A stretch of 64,000 bases of DNA, taken from contig JBKQLZ010000006.1 in NCBI GenBank assembly GCA_052146895.1, positions 9,137 through 73,136 of the forward strand, in the 5' to 3' direction. Shown here piece by piece: positions 34,168 through 41,306 of the stretch. Within the stretch, counting starts at the first letter, position 1. Each line of letters begins with the position of its first letter. The notes below the pieces were generated by a model. The model was not told the DNA's origin. It searched no databases and saw only the letters and a program-made list of their open reading frames with translations. Both the position numbers and the translations under genes were made by a program. The DNA comes from Palsa-601 sp052146895. GTDB taxonomy: Bacteria; Actinomycetota; Acidimicrobiia; Acidimicrobiales; Bog-793.

Positions 34168-34704
34168 GTGGAAGAACCTCTCCTGTATATCTTCGACGCC
34201 CTCAAGGTTCCCTATGGGCTGCTCTCATCGGAAGAATCGCGGATGCGGTCGGCGGCGTCTCAGCTACTGCGTCGAACTCCAGTAGCTGTGAACCTCCTGC
34301 GGATCGAGGAGGACCCAAAGAGTCAGATGACTGGCAAGCTGTGGGAAACGCTCGAGCCGATGTTGGACATCGCCGAATGCGTAATCACCTCCGTCGCCGA
34401 GGCCCTGGGTGAAGGCGCGCTCGATCCACTCATCGGCGGTTACCCGAATCCGAATCGAGCTCGTCCCCTGGACTCATTGCCCGAGTTGCAGCAACGGATC
34501 ATTGAAAGAGTCGGACCGGCGCCTGGTTGGGAAGAGGCTGTCGAAACTCTTGACGATCTCTTCAAAGAAGCCGAGCATGATCCGACTGTCCTGCCAGAGG
34601 GGCTGAAAGCTGGGCCGTGGCCGACCATGATCATGTGGCAACTCATCGCCGAACTTTGCCGTTTGGCTGATCGTCCTGGCTGGCCGATAGCTGATAACAA
34701 GTAG
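34168..34704 (+). CDS. Orphan helical protein, element cargo
   Basis: A 178-residue acidic protein starting at GTG 34168. The sequence is rich in helices and contains no membrane segment, signal or recognised motif. Notable stretches are LLSSEESRMRSAASQLLRR, DPKSQMTGKLWETLEPMLDI and the C-terminal WPTMIMWQLIAELCRLADR. Its neighbours are the HhH-like gene on the same strand and a convergent kinase-like gene. I do not recognise a family; codon use and an undisturbed frame support a real gene. Confidence 0.6.
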   Translation: MEEPLLYIFDALKVPYGLLSSEESRMRSAASQLLRRTPVAVNLLRIEEDPKSQMTGKLWETLEPMLDIAECVITSVAEALGEGALDPLIGGYPNPNRARPLDSLPELQQRIIERVGPAPGWEEAVETLDDLFKEAEHDPTVLPEGLKAGPWPTMIMWQLIAELCRLADRPGWPIADNK

Positions 34705-34799
34705 TGCCGCGACCGGTTACCTGCGCCGTGTGAGCAATGTCCAAGCCTGGCCCGACTCACGTTGGGCGTCACGGGGCTCGCTTCCATTCACCTATCTGC

Positions 34800-35465
34800 T
34801 CAATTACGCAGTTGGGTCCTTCCTGAGGACCCGCGGCGGTGTAGCTGGGCCTCGATCCAGTGGCGAACGTCATGTTCGACCTCGTCCGCCGTGCGAGCGG
34901 CATCTATGACTGTGGCCGTCGGTATCTCGCTCGCGGCTGCCACCAGGGTGCTGTTGAATTCGACACACCAGTCGATGCGTGCAGCGCCTCGCCGAGGGTC
35001 GCGGCCGGTGCGGCGTGCGAGCAGCACGTCAGGTGGGCAGGTCAAGCACAAGAAATGCACCGAGTCGAAGTAGCTGAGGAGGTCTGCGTTCGCGAGTATC
35101 TGTTCAGGCAGCATGACAGCGAAGTACACGACTACGACGTCGTTCTGGGCGAGTTCGTGAGCGAGCCGCATCCAGGTCCGCCAAAAGGCAGGGTAGTCAT
35201 CGTTCGATGCGCTGATGAGGTCTGCACCGAGGATGTCAGTGTCGAGAAGAATCGCGCCGCGGATTGTTCCTGCGAGCCGAGCACAGAGCGTGGACTTGCC
35301 GATACCGGGGGTGCCGATGACGATCAGCAGGGGCGGCCGGATGAAAGGGCGCTCGTCGTCGCAATGCGGGCACCGCAGCACGCCGCCAACCGGGGGAATT
35401 TGATCGGGCCAGACGCTGTCAGGCAAGGCGAGCCCGCGTCCGCAGGCCTCACATGTGAATGGCAC
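34800..35465 (-). CDS. Zinc-ribbon P-loop NTPase/kinase-like protein, element cargo
   Basis: A 221-residue protein. The N-terminus is a zinc ribbon with CEACG and CPHCDDE cysteine pairs 25-30 residues apart. Then comes a P-loop VIGTPGIGKSTLCARLAG and an AAA_33/nucleoside-kinase-like fold: ILLDTDILGADLI, HELAQNDVVVVYFAVML and a lid-like FLCLTCPPDVLLARRTGRDP. The pattern resembles small-molecule or nucleotide kinases such as shikimate, gluconate or chloramphenicol phosphotransferases. The attached zinc ribbon is unusual. The GTG at 35465 is preceded by GGAG at short spacing; an in-frame start at 35528 would add 21 residues. Confidence 0.7.
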   Translation of the reverse strand: MPFTCEACGRGLALPDSVWPDQIPPVGGVLRCPHCDDERPFIRPPLLIVIGTPGIGKSTLCARLAGTIRGAILLDTDILGADLISASNDDYPAFWRTWMRLAHELAQNDVVVVYFAVMLPEQILANADLLSYFDSVHFLCLTCPPDVLLARRTGRDPRRGAARIDWCVEFNSTLVAAASEIPTATVIDAARTADEVEHDVRHWIEAQLHRRGSSGRTQLRN

Positions 35466-35588
35466 ACCTCCATCATGTCGCCAAGACGAGGTCAGAGGCT
35501 GGCTCGCCACCCACTTCAAGCAGCGCAAACATTGTCTGGCGCAGTACTAGCCGCCTTCGAGTTCCGACGCGGGCGTGCGAGGTAAGCG

Positions 35589-36080
35589 TTACTGGGCTGC
35601 CTCATCGACGTTAAGGACCCACGGCTGCGGCGCCGCGGTGACGGGATTCGTGTAGGTGAGGGTAAGAGTGAACGGCACGGTTTGCCCTGGTTGGACGTTA
35701 TTCAGCTGGAAGTTGCCCGTGCCGTCGCCGAGCGCGTTGGCGTTGTTCTGGTCGCCAACGCTGACGATGTAGCTATTCGCGGTCTTGTCGCCGTTCGTCA
35801 AGGTCCCGCTGACGCTGGCCGCAAGTCCGCCGGCATTGAGGACAGCGCTGGTGAAGCGGATCGAGCAATTCGACAAGTTTCCTGCACACGGGCCTGTTGG
35901 GAGCGTCGTCGTGGTGGTAGTCGTCGCTGCGGTGGTAGTCGTCGCTGCTGTCGTAGTCGTGGCCTTCGGCACGGTCGTCGTTGTCGGGGCGACCGATGTG
36001 GTGCCGCAGGCTCCCCCCAATATCGCTACGGCCGCGAGGCCGACCCACCCGGCGTACCTGCGAATTCGGAGGGAGACCAC
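35589..36080 (-). CDS. Thr-rich lipoprotein, element cargo
   Basis: A 163-residue exported lipoprotein. The signal helix GWVGLAAVAILGGAC ends in a lipobox (Cys25). A Thr/Ala tract of about 35 residues (runs of TTTT) forms a stalk. Residues 65-163 form a single beta-rich domain (VLNAGGLAASVSGTLTNGD and PFTLTLTYTNPV) like FxLYD or DUF4352 extracellular domains. The stalk is encoded by imperfect GGTAGTCGTCGCTGC repeats. Start GTG 36080. A surface protein could serve superinfection exclusion or attachment, but this is speculation. Confidence 0.75.
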   Translation of the reverse strand: MVSLRIRRYAGWVGLAAVAILGGACGTTSVAPTTTTVPKATTTTAATTTTAATTTTTTTLPTGPCAGNLSNCSIRFTSAVLNAGGLAASVSGTLTNGDKTANSYIVSVGDQNNANALGDGTGNFQLNNVQPGQTVPFTLTLTYTNPVTAAPQPWVLNVDEAAQ

Positions 36081-36183
36081 TTCTTCAGCAAACTACTCGG
36101 AGACACTCAGCCTGATTTCCAGCAGCCACCTGATGACGAGCGATTAGCCGACTTCCCTAAAACGCTGCCGGCTCGCGTCTCTC

Positions 36184-36543
36184 CTACGACGGGCGGCGCA
36201 CCCTGACGAGATGGCCGCGAACAATGACAATGCAACCTCGGAACTCTTCGAGGTCGTGATGCGTCGTCAGCGAGGACAGCGTTGAGAGCACCGACGACAC
36301 TGCCTGACTGTCGGGGCGCAGGACAACGATCCCACCATGCGATCCGGGCGGATAAGAGCGCACGTCCCCGAATCCGCGATCGAGGGTGACGAGCACTCGA
36401 TCCTCTGAGCTGGCAGCCGCAAGAACTGCCGGGTCGTCGCGACCAGCGAGGCCTTCACCGATCACCGTCTCGACGTCATGGCCGATCTCCGTGAGGACCT
36501 GACCAGCGCTCGCCGGGAGGTTTTCGTCGAGCTTGACCTTCAC
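36184..36543 (-). CDS. DUF5615 PIN-like toxin
   Basis: A 119-residue protein with the DUF5615 pattern: KVKLDENLPASAGQVL at the N-terminus, then VETVIGEGLAGRDDPAVLAAA, EDRVLVTLDRGFGDVR and YPPGSHGGIVVLRP. The acidic residues in LDENLP, GRDDP and TLDRGFGD match those of PIN-fold ribonucleases, so an mRNA- or tRNA-cleaving toxin is expected. It starts with GTG overlapping the antitoxin stop by 4 nt. Together with the DUF433 protein it forms a known type II toxin-antitoxin pairing. Confidence 0.85.
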   Translation of the reverse strand: MKVKLDENLPASAGQVLTEIGHDVETVIGEGLAGRDDPAVLAAASSEDRVLVTLDRGFGDVRSYPPGSHGGIVVLRPDSQAVSSVLSTLSSLTTHHDLEEFRGCIVIVRGHLVRVRRPS

Positions 36544-36782
36544 CCTTGGGTCGGGTCGAGCGGCATGATCTCGTCACGAGCGAGCGCCGCTGCGTAGGCG
36601 AGCGCGGCATGGACCACTCCTTGGGGCAAGGTCGGGTACTCCTTGCGCAACGCATCCTCGCTCATGCCTTCCGCCAAGCAATCCAGCACGACGGTCACCG
36701 GAACGCGGGTGCCACGGATCACCGCCTGGCCGTGCAGCACGGCCGGGTCCGATGTGATCAAGTCGAGAAGCTCCGTAGCCAT
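36540..36782 (-). CDS. DUF433 antitoxin
   Basis: An 80-residue protein with the DUF433 core: ITSDPAVLHGQAVIRGTRVPVTVVLDCLAEGMSEDAL, LRKEYPTLPQGVVHAALAYA. It has a helix-turn-helix-like fold and would bind the toxin and its own promoter. It is the first gene of the pair and is coupled to the toxin gene by a GTGA overlap. ATG 36782 is the only start that fits family length; a long open frame continues upstream with no conserved content. Confidence 0.88.
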   Translation of the reverse strand: MATELLDLITSDPAVLHGQAVIRGTRVPVTVVLDCLAEGMSEDALRKEYPTLPQGVVHAALAYAAALARDEIMPLDPTQG

Positions 36783-37072
36783 GTCACCATGATCGCGCCT
36801 GAGCGAGCACACTGCTCTGTCGTCGGCTCGTGCTAGTAAGGACGATCTCGACGCGGGCCGATGGCACCGCCGGCGAACGCCAAGCGGTCCGTACCGGTCG
36901 CAAAGCGCGGTCCAGAAGGACGCGGAAAAGACGCGCGAGGACGCGAAAAGACGCGAATTCGGCGATACTGGGCGCGACAGGGCAACACCGAACAACATAG
37001 AGAAAGTGACTCTGAACAGGGAGAACGTCGGCTGAGCAGGACGAACGTCCGTTCGGAATTGACCCCGGATTA
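36783..37072. other. Right flank of the element, non-coding with repeats
   Basis: 290 bp between the antitoxin start and attR. Both strands are open in places but no frame shows conserved content. It holds the promoter region of the toxin-antitoxin operon and the GACGCG repeat cluster. No excisionase gene is visible. Confidence 0.7.
36919..36955. repeat. Right-end GACGCG repeats (probable integrase arm sites)
   Basis: Four copies of GACGCG begin at 36919, 36930, 36940 and 36950, spaced 10-11 bp, with A-rich spacers (GAAAA, AAAA). They mirror the left-end cluster in sequence and spacing and lie about 120 bp inside attR. Confidence 0.7.
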
Positions 37073-37118
37073 CGCCTGAAAAGCGCGAGGTCACCGGATC
37101 GATGCCGGTCCCGACCAC
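37073..37118 (+). repeat. attR, 46-bp direct repeat, right copy
   Basis: An exact copy of the 3' half of tRNA-Phe, from CGCCTGAAAA to CCCGACCAC. The 5' half of the tRNA is absent here, so this is an attachment-site remnant and not a tRNA gene. Confidence 0.93.
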
Positions 37119-37209
37119 TGAAAGGCCCTGGTAGGGCGGACACGCCAAGCCCATCTTTCGGCTGAGCGGTCGACCGTGCCCTCTACGTGCCTTTCGGCTG
37201 ACCGCATGC

Positions 37210-37443
37210 TCAGCGCTCGCGAGCCAGCACGTCTTCGGAGTCGTAAGCGCCCTCGTGGCCCGCAGGACACTCGAACAGCACCCCGAGCAGCACGACATGA
37301 CCATCGCGGATCGACTCGAAATCCCAAACGTTCGGAAGCAGGAATTCCGTCAGGCAAACGGCGCAATGTACCGCGGCTGTCGCAGACGTGTATTCCACCA
37401 GTTGCCTGACCCTCGGCTCTTCATTTGCGCGACGAGCGGGCAA
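37210..37443 (-). CDS. Possible small Cys-containing protein outside attR
   Basis: A 77-residue frame with VHCAVCLTEFLLP and a second pair-like LFECPAGHEG 30 residues later, suggestive of a small zinc-binding fold. There is no clear ribosome binding site and no recognised family. The rest of 37119-37566 shows no convincing gene on either strand. It could be a remnant of the chromosome interrupted by the element. Confidence 0.35.
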   Translation of the reverse strand: MPARRANEEPRVRQLVEYTSATAAVHCAVCLTEFLLPNVWDFESIRDGHVVLLGVLFECPAGHEGAYDSEDVLARER

Positions 37444-37566
37444 TGAAGTACCTGTTCACGGGGTACAGTCTGTGAAGCCCCCCTGAAGCGAGTGGTCATG
37501 GTGTTGCACATCTGTTGGGCTACAGGAATACGGGCTAACAGCCGCCTCTTGGAACAAGGCTGACTG

Positions 37567-39885
37567 GTGTCGAGCACCGCACTCGCGCAGACTCCCGGCG
37601 CGTCCACCACGCCGCTGTCCACGCGCCACCTGTGGACCGCCTACGCGATCCTCGCGACGCTCCTGCTCGCGTACATAGTCGCGCTGTTGATTCACCCCGC
37701 CTACGCGGGCGTCACGTCCATCAGCGGAGGATGGGGAGTCGACGGATTTGAGTTCGTCGTCGCGGCGCTTTGCCTTTCGAAAGCTCTCGTGGGCAAGGCT
37801 CACCCCCGGATGCCACTGTTCCTCGGGTGCGCGCTCGCCTCGTGGTGCGGCGGCGACATCGCGCTGACCATCCAGTCGTTGGGCGGGAGGCAACCGTCCT
37901 CGCCATCGGTGGCGGACATTTTCTACCTCGGCTTCTATCCGCTTGCCTACATCGCGATCGTGCTGTTCATGCGCGGGGAGCTGCGGCGGTTGACGGCGCC
38001 GAGTTGGCTCGATGGAGCAGTCGCCGGTCTCGGAGCGGCCGCAGTTTGCGCGGCATTCGCATTCCACAACATCATCCACTCAACAGGTGGGCACACACTG
38101 TCTGCCGCCGTCAACGTGGCGTATCCAATCGGTGACCTGCTGTTGCTCGCGCTCGTTGTCGGCGGCACGGCGGTCCTCCCGGGCCGGCGCCGCACTCCTT
38201 GGCTCCTCATCGCCGGCGCCTGCGCCTTGAACACCGTCGGCGACACCTTCAACTTGTTCTCCTCCACGATCGGGTCGTCCCATGTCGGCACGCTCTTCGA
38301 CACCGTGGCGTGGCCCGGCTCGTTCCTCCTCATGTCCATGGCGGTGTGGGTACGGCCTCGGGCGGCTAATCCGCTTGCGCCGCAGAGGCCGGCGGGCTTC
38401 TTGCTACCGGGCATCGCGGCCGTGGCCGGTCTCGTCATCCTCTTCACGGGCACCTTGCACGGGTTGTCTCGCGTGTCGATCGGGCTCGCAACCGCGACGC
38501 TCGTGCTCGTCGGCCTCAGGTTGGCGTTGTCCGCCCGCGGCCTGAGGCTCCTCACCGAGCAACGGCACCGGCAGTCGATGACTGACGAGCTGACAGGGCT
38601 CGGCAACCGCAGGTACCTGTTCCACGTGCTCAACACATTCTTCTCCGACCTCGCCGATCCGTTGTTGCCGACGCGGCAGCTCGCCTTCCTCTTCCTCGAC
38701 CTCGACCATTTCAAGGCGATAAACGACTCCTTCGGTCATGCGGCCGGAGACAAGCTGCTGAGGCAGCTCGGACCGCGGCTTACGACGACGCTCCGGTCAA
38801 CGGACGTCCTCGTGCGCCTCGGCGGCGATGAGTTCGCCGTCGTCCTCCTCAACGCTGACGCCGAGTACGCCACGCGCGTAGCCGAACGTCTCATGGCAGA
38901 ATTCGCCCATCCATTCGTCCTCGACGTCGTGAGTGCGACCATCGGGGCGAGCATCGGGATAGCGATCGCACCCCAGCACGCGAGCGACCCGGCCGGCGTC
39001 CTTCGTTGCGCCGACATCGCCATGTACCGGGCCAAGCTCGAGCAGAGCTCGATAGAGACCTACAACGAAGACCTCGACGACGACGGCAACCTCTTGCGTC
39101 TTGCCGAGGAACTGCGCCTCGCGGTGCAAGAGAGGCAGTTCGTCCTCCACTACCAGCCTCAGCTCGACCTGCACACCGGCCAGTTCTCGGGCGTCGAGGC
39201 GCTACTGCGTTGGCCCCACCCGCGTCTCGGCCTGCTAGCGCCGCTCAAGTTCCTGCCGGTCGCCGAGGAAGCCGGCGTCATGCCTTCCCTCACGGCGCTC
39301 GTGCTCGACGACGCTCTCCGCCAGTGGGCGGAGTGGCGCGCCGCCGGCCACGACATCGACCTCGCGATCAACGTCTCGCCGTCGAACCTCCTCGATGCCG
39401 GCTTCATGGGCTCGATCTCCGAGCGGCTCGAGACTCACCAACTTCCGCCGGCTCGACTCGTGATCGAGATCACCGAGACGTGCATCATCACTGACTACGA
39501 GCGCTCGAGAGCGGTCATCGAGGAACTGAGAGATCTCGGCGTGATCGTCTCGATCGATGACTTCGGCGCCGGCTTCACCTCTCTCGCCTACCTGCGCGAT
39601 CTCGCGGTCGGCGAGCTCAAGTTGGACCGGACGTTCGTGAGCGGTCTGCTCTCCGAGGACAAGGCGCGCGGGATCGACCTCATCCGGTCAACGATCGAGC
39701 TCGGCCACGCCCTCGGTCTACGTGTGGTCGCCGAGGGTGTGGAGGACTTGGCAACTCTCGAGGTGCTGGGGCAGATCGGCTGCGACATCGCCCAGGGCTA
39801 CTTCATCTCCAAGCCACTGCCTGCCGACGAGCTCGTACTCCGCGCCGACATATCCGCAGAGGCAGAGGTGGTGCTCGGCAGCTGA
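37567..39885 (+). CDS. Membrane GGDEF-EAL c-di-GMP protein
   Basis: A 772-residue protein. The N-terminal about 310 residues hold nine or so membrane helices of a MASE-like or 7TM sensor region, followed by a short linker, GGDEF (about 335-495; DELTGLGNRR, LDLDHFKAINDSFGHAAGD, RLGGDEF intact) and EAL (about 510-760). The EAL domain has GVEALLRW, NVSPSNL, EITET, DDFGAGF, LKLDRTF, EGVED and QGYFISKP, so both cyclase and phosphodiesterase activities are possible. The start GTG at 37567 is 124 bp past the last upstream frame. Third GGDEF protein in the window. Confidence 0.9.
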   Translation: MSSTALAQTPGASTTPLSTRHLWTAYAILATLLLAYIVALLIHPAYAGVTSISGGWGVDGFEFVVAALCLSKALVGKAHPRMPLFLGCALASWCGGDIALTIQSLGGRQPSSPSVADIFYLGFYPLAYIAIVLFMRGELRRLTAPSWLDGAVAGLGAAAVCAAFAFHNIIHSTGGHTLSAAVNVAYPIGDLLLLALVVGGTAVLPGRRRTPWLLIAGACALNTVGDTFNLFSSTIGSSHVGTLFDTVAWPGSFLLMSMAVWVRPRAANPLAPQRPAGFLLPGIAAVAGLVILFTGTLHGLSRVSIGLATATLVLVGLRLALSARGLRLLTEQRHRQSMTDELTGLGNRRYLFHVLNTFFSDLADPLLPTRQLAFLFLDLDHFKAINDSFGHAAGDKLLRQLGPRLTTTLRSTDVLVRLGGDEFAVVLLNADAEYATRVAERLMAEFAHPFVLDVVSATIGASIGIAIAPQHASDPAGVLRCADIAMYRAKLEQSSIETYNEDLDDDGNLLRLAEELRLAVQERQFVLHYQPQLDLHTGQFSGVEALLRWPHPRLGLLAPLKFLPVAEEAGVMPSLTALVLDDALRQWAEWRAAGHDIDLAINVSPSNLLDAGFMGSISERLETHQLPPARLVIEITETCIITDYERSRAVIEELRDLGVIVSIDDFGAGFTSLAYLRDLAVGELKLDRTFVSGLLSEDKARGIDLIRSTIELGHALGLRVVAEGVEDLATLEVLGQIGCDIAQGYFISKPLPADELVLRADISAEAEVVLGS

Positions 39886-39934
39886 GTGAGCGAGTGCGGG
39901 CGCGGACCCCCGCCGCGGCACTTAGGCTTCTGGC

Positions 39935-41149
39935 ATGAAGGACCTGACGGTCGTCGCCATCCCCTTTTACTTCGGGAGCATGAGCGCCGAGTACCTCTGG
40001 ATGCGCAAGAAGGCCGAGGAGGGGCTGACCGAGAGAAATGGGCGCGACATCTCGGCCGGCATGTACGAGCGGCAGGACACCATCGCCAGCCTCACCATGG
40101 GCGTGGGAAGCCTCATCCTGCCTCTTGCGGTTCCGCGCCTCTTGAGACCGCTCACGCCCGGCCGTGGGAAGTACGGCAAGGTGCTCCTGGTCACCGCAGC
40201 CGGTGCCGCCGCGCTCACGACACTTGCGGACCAGCTGGCGAAGATCGACGCGGCAGGGCACGCGGGGGAGGAGGCCGACGAGGAGGCTGGCGCCGAAGCC
40301 GACGAGGAGGCCGGCGCCGAAGCCACCGGGCGACGCCTTACAAGTACTCCCGATCGGCGGCGGCAGATCGGGGCCCTCGCCCGGCGGGTGGCGTCAGTCG
40401 GAGGCGTTACAGCGATAGTGGCCGGCGGTGTCGCCCTCACGACGGCGTGGGCGGATCGCACGACGATGAAGCGGCTCTGGAACGCTCGCTTCATTCCGGA
40501 CCTCGGCAAGGGCCCGCTCGCGCTGGCGGCTGCGATCACAGGCTGGGACTTCATCTACTACTGGAACCACCGCTCGATGCACGAGTGCCGGGCGCTCTGG
40601 GCAATCCACGTGGTCCACCACTCGAGTGAGCGCTACAACCTCTCGACAGCGCTGCGGCAACCCGTGGCGGACGCCTTTGGTGCGTTCATCCCGTATTCAC
40701 TCCTGGCGCTTTTCGGCATCCGGCCGGACCTCATCAACACTGCTCGAGGCGTGAACCTCCTCTACCAGTTCTGGATCCACACCGAGACAGTGGACTCCCT
40801 CGGCCCGGCCGAGCTCGCCCTCAACACGGCCTCTCACCACCGCGTGCACCACGGGAGCAACGGTCGCTACCTCGACAAGAACCACGGCAGCATCCTCATC
40901 ATCTGGGACCGGTTCTTCGGGACTTTCGAACCCGAGGACGAGCAGGTCCGTTACGGGCTCACGAAGAACCTGAACACGTTCAACCCCGTTGTAATCGCCA
41001 CGCACGAGCACGTCGAGATGCTGAAGGACGTCGCTCGCTCGACGAACTGGCGAGACCGCCTCTCGTTCGTACTCCGCGGCCCAGGTTGGGCCGGGCAGCG
41101 GAAGGCCGGGCTGACAGAGGAGCCAACTTCAGTCGAGGCAATGGCTTAA
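39935..41149 (+). CDS. Fatty acid hydroxylase/sterol desaturase family protein
   Basis: A 404-residue membrane diiron enzyme. The histidine clusters are HRSMH, HVVHHSS and SHHRVHH, in the spacing of the ERG3/FA_hydroxylase family, with a further H in FWIHTE. It would hydroxylate or desaturate a lipid using O2. The N-terminal about 180 residues contain extra membrane helices and an acidic insert made of a 24-bp tandem duplication (40274-40321). Convergent with purF. Lipid substrate unknown. Confidence 0.85.
   Translation: MKDLTVVAIPFYFGSMSAEYLWMRKKAEEGLTERNGRDISAGMYERQDTIASLTMGVGSLILPLAVPRLLRPLTPGRGKYGKVLLVTAAGAAALTTLADQLAKIDAAGHAGEEADEEAGAEADEEAGAEATGRRLTSTPDRRRQIGALARRVASVGGVTAIVAGGVALTTAWADRTTMKRLWNARFIPDLGKGPLALAAAITGWDFIYYWNHRSMHECRALWAIHVVHHSSERYNLSTALRQPVADAFGAFIPYSLLALFGIRPDLINTARGVNLLYQFWIHTETVDSLGPAELALNTASHHRVHHGSNGRYLDKNHGSILIIWDRFFGTFEPEDEQVRYGLTKNLNTFNPVVIATHEHVEMLKDVARSTNWRDRLSFVLRGPGWAGQRKAGLTEEPTSVEAMA
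40274..40321 (+). repeat. 24-bp in-frame tandem repeat in the hydroxylase gene
   Basis: GCCGACGAGGAGGCTGGCGC at 40274 begins a 24-bp unit repeated at 40298-40321 with one base change. It encodes two copies of ADEEAGAE within a cytoplasmic-looking acidic loop. The duplication keeps the reading frame. Confidence 0.85.
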
Positions 41150-41197
41150 GTCGTTCGGACGAGATGCCGATACATCCTGAGTGCCCCGAACGGGGTT

Positions 41198-41262
41198 CCC
41201 ACGCGGAGAGCGGGGGATACCTCAAACCCTCGCGCGGTGACCCCCGCTCTCCACTGCGTGGG
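41198..41262. terminator. Bidirectional terminator-like hairpin
   Basis: CCCACGCGGAGAGCGGGGG (41198-41216) pairs with CCCCCGCTCTCC...GCGTGGG (41241-41262), an 18-bp stem interrupted by a 3-nt bulge, with a 24-nt loop. It lies between the convergent hydroxylase and purF genes. No U-tract follows, as is common in high-GC Actinobacteria. Confidence 0.65.
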
Positions 41263-41306
41263 GAGGCCATGCGCGGAGCCAAGGATCCAAACAACCAGCT
41301 CAGGAG

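Larger units (their letters stand above)
31767..37118. mobile_element. 5.35-kb integrative element in tRNA-Phe
   Basis: The element is bounded by perfect 46-bp direct repeats (31767-31812 and 37073-37118) that copy the 3' half of tRNA-Phe. A tyrosine integrase gene begins 235 bp inside the left end, the usual order for tRNA-targeting islands. GACGCG repeats lie just inside both ends. There are no recognisable phage structural, replication, conjugation or excisionase genes, so it is a minimal island or satellite. Six cargo genes are present: HhH-GPD-like, orphan, zinc-ribbon kinase-like, lipoprotein, and a DUF433/DUF5615 pair. The repeats and integrase are seen; mobility is inferred. Confidence 0.9.

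Noticed and set aside
37073..37118. A second tRNA-Phe gene
   Set aside because: Only the 3' half is present and the 5' half cannot be found upstream; it is the attR copy of the element.
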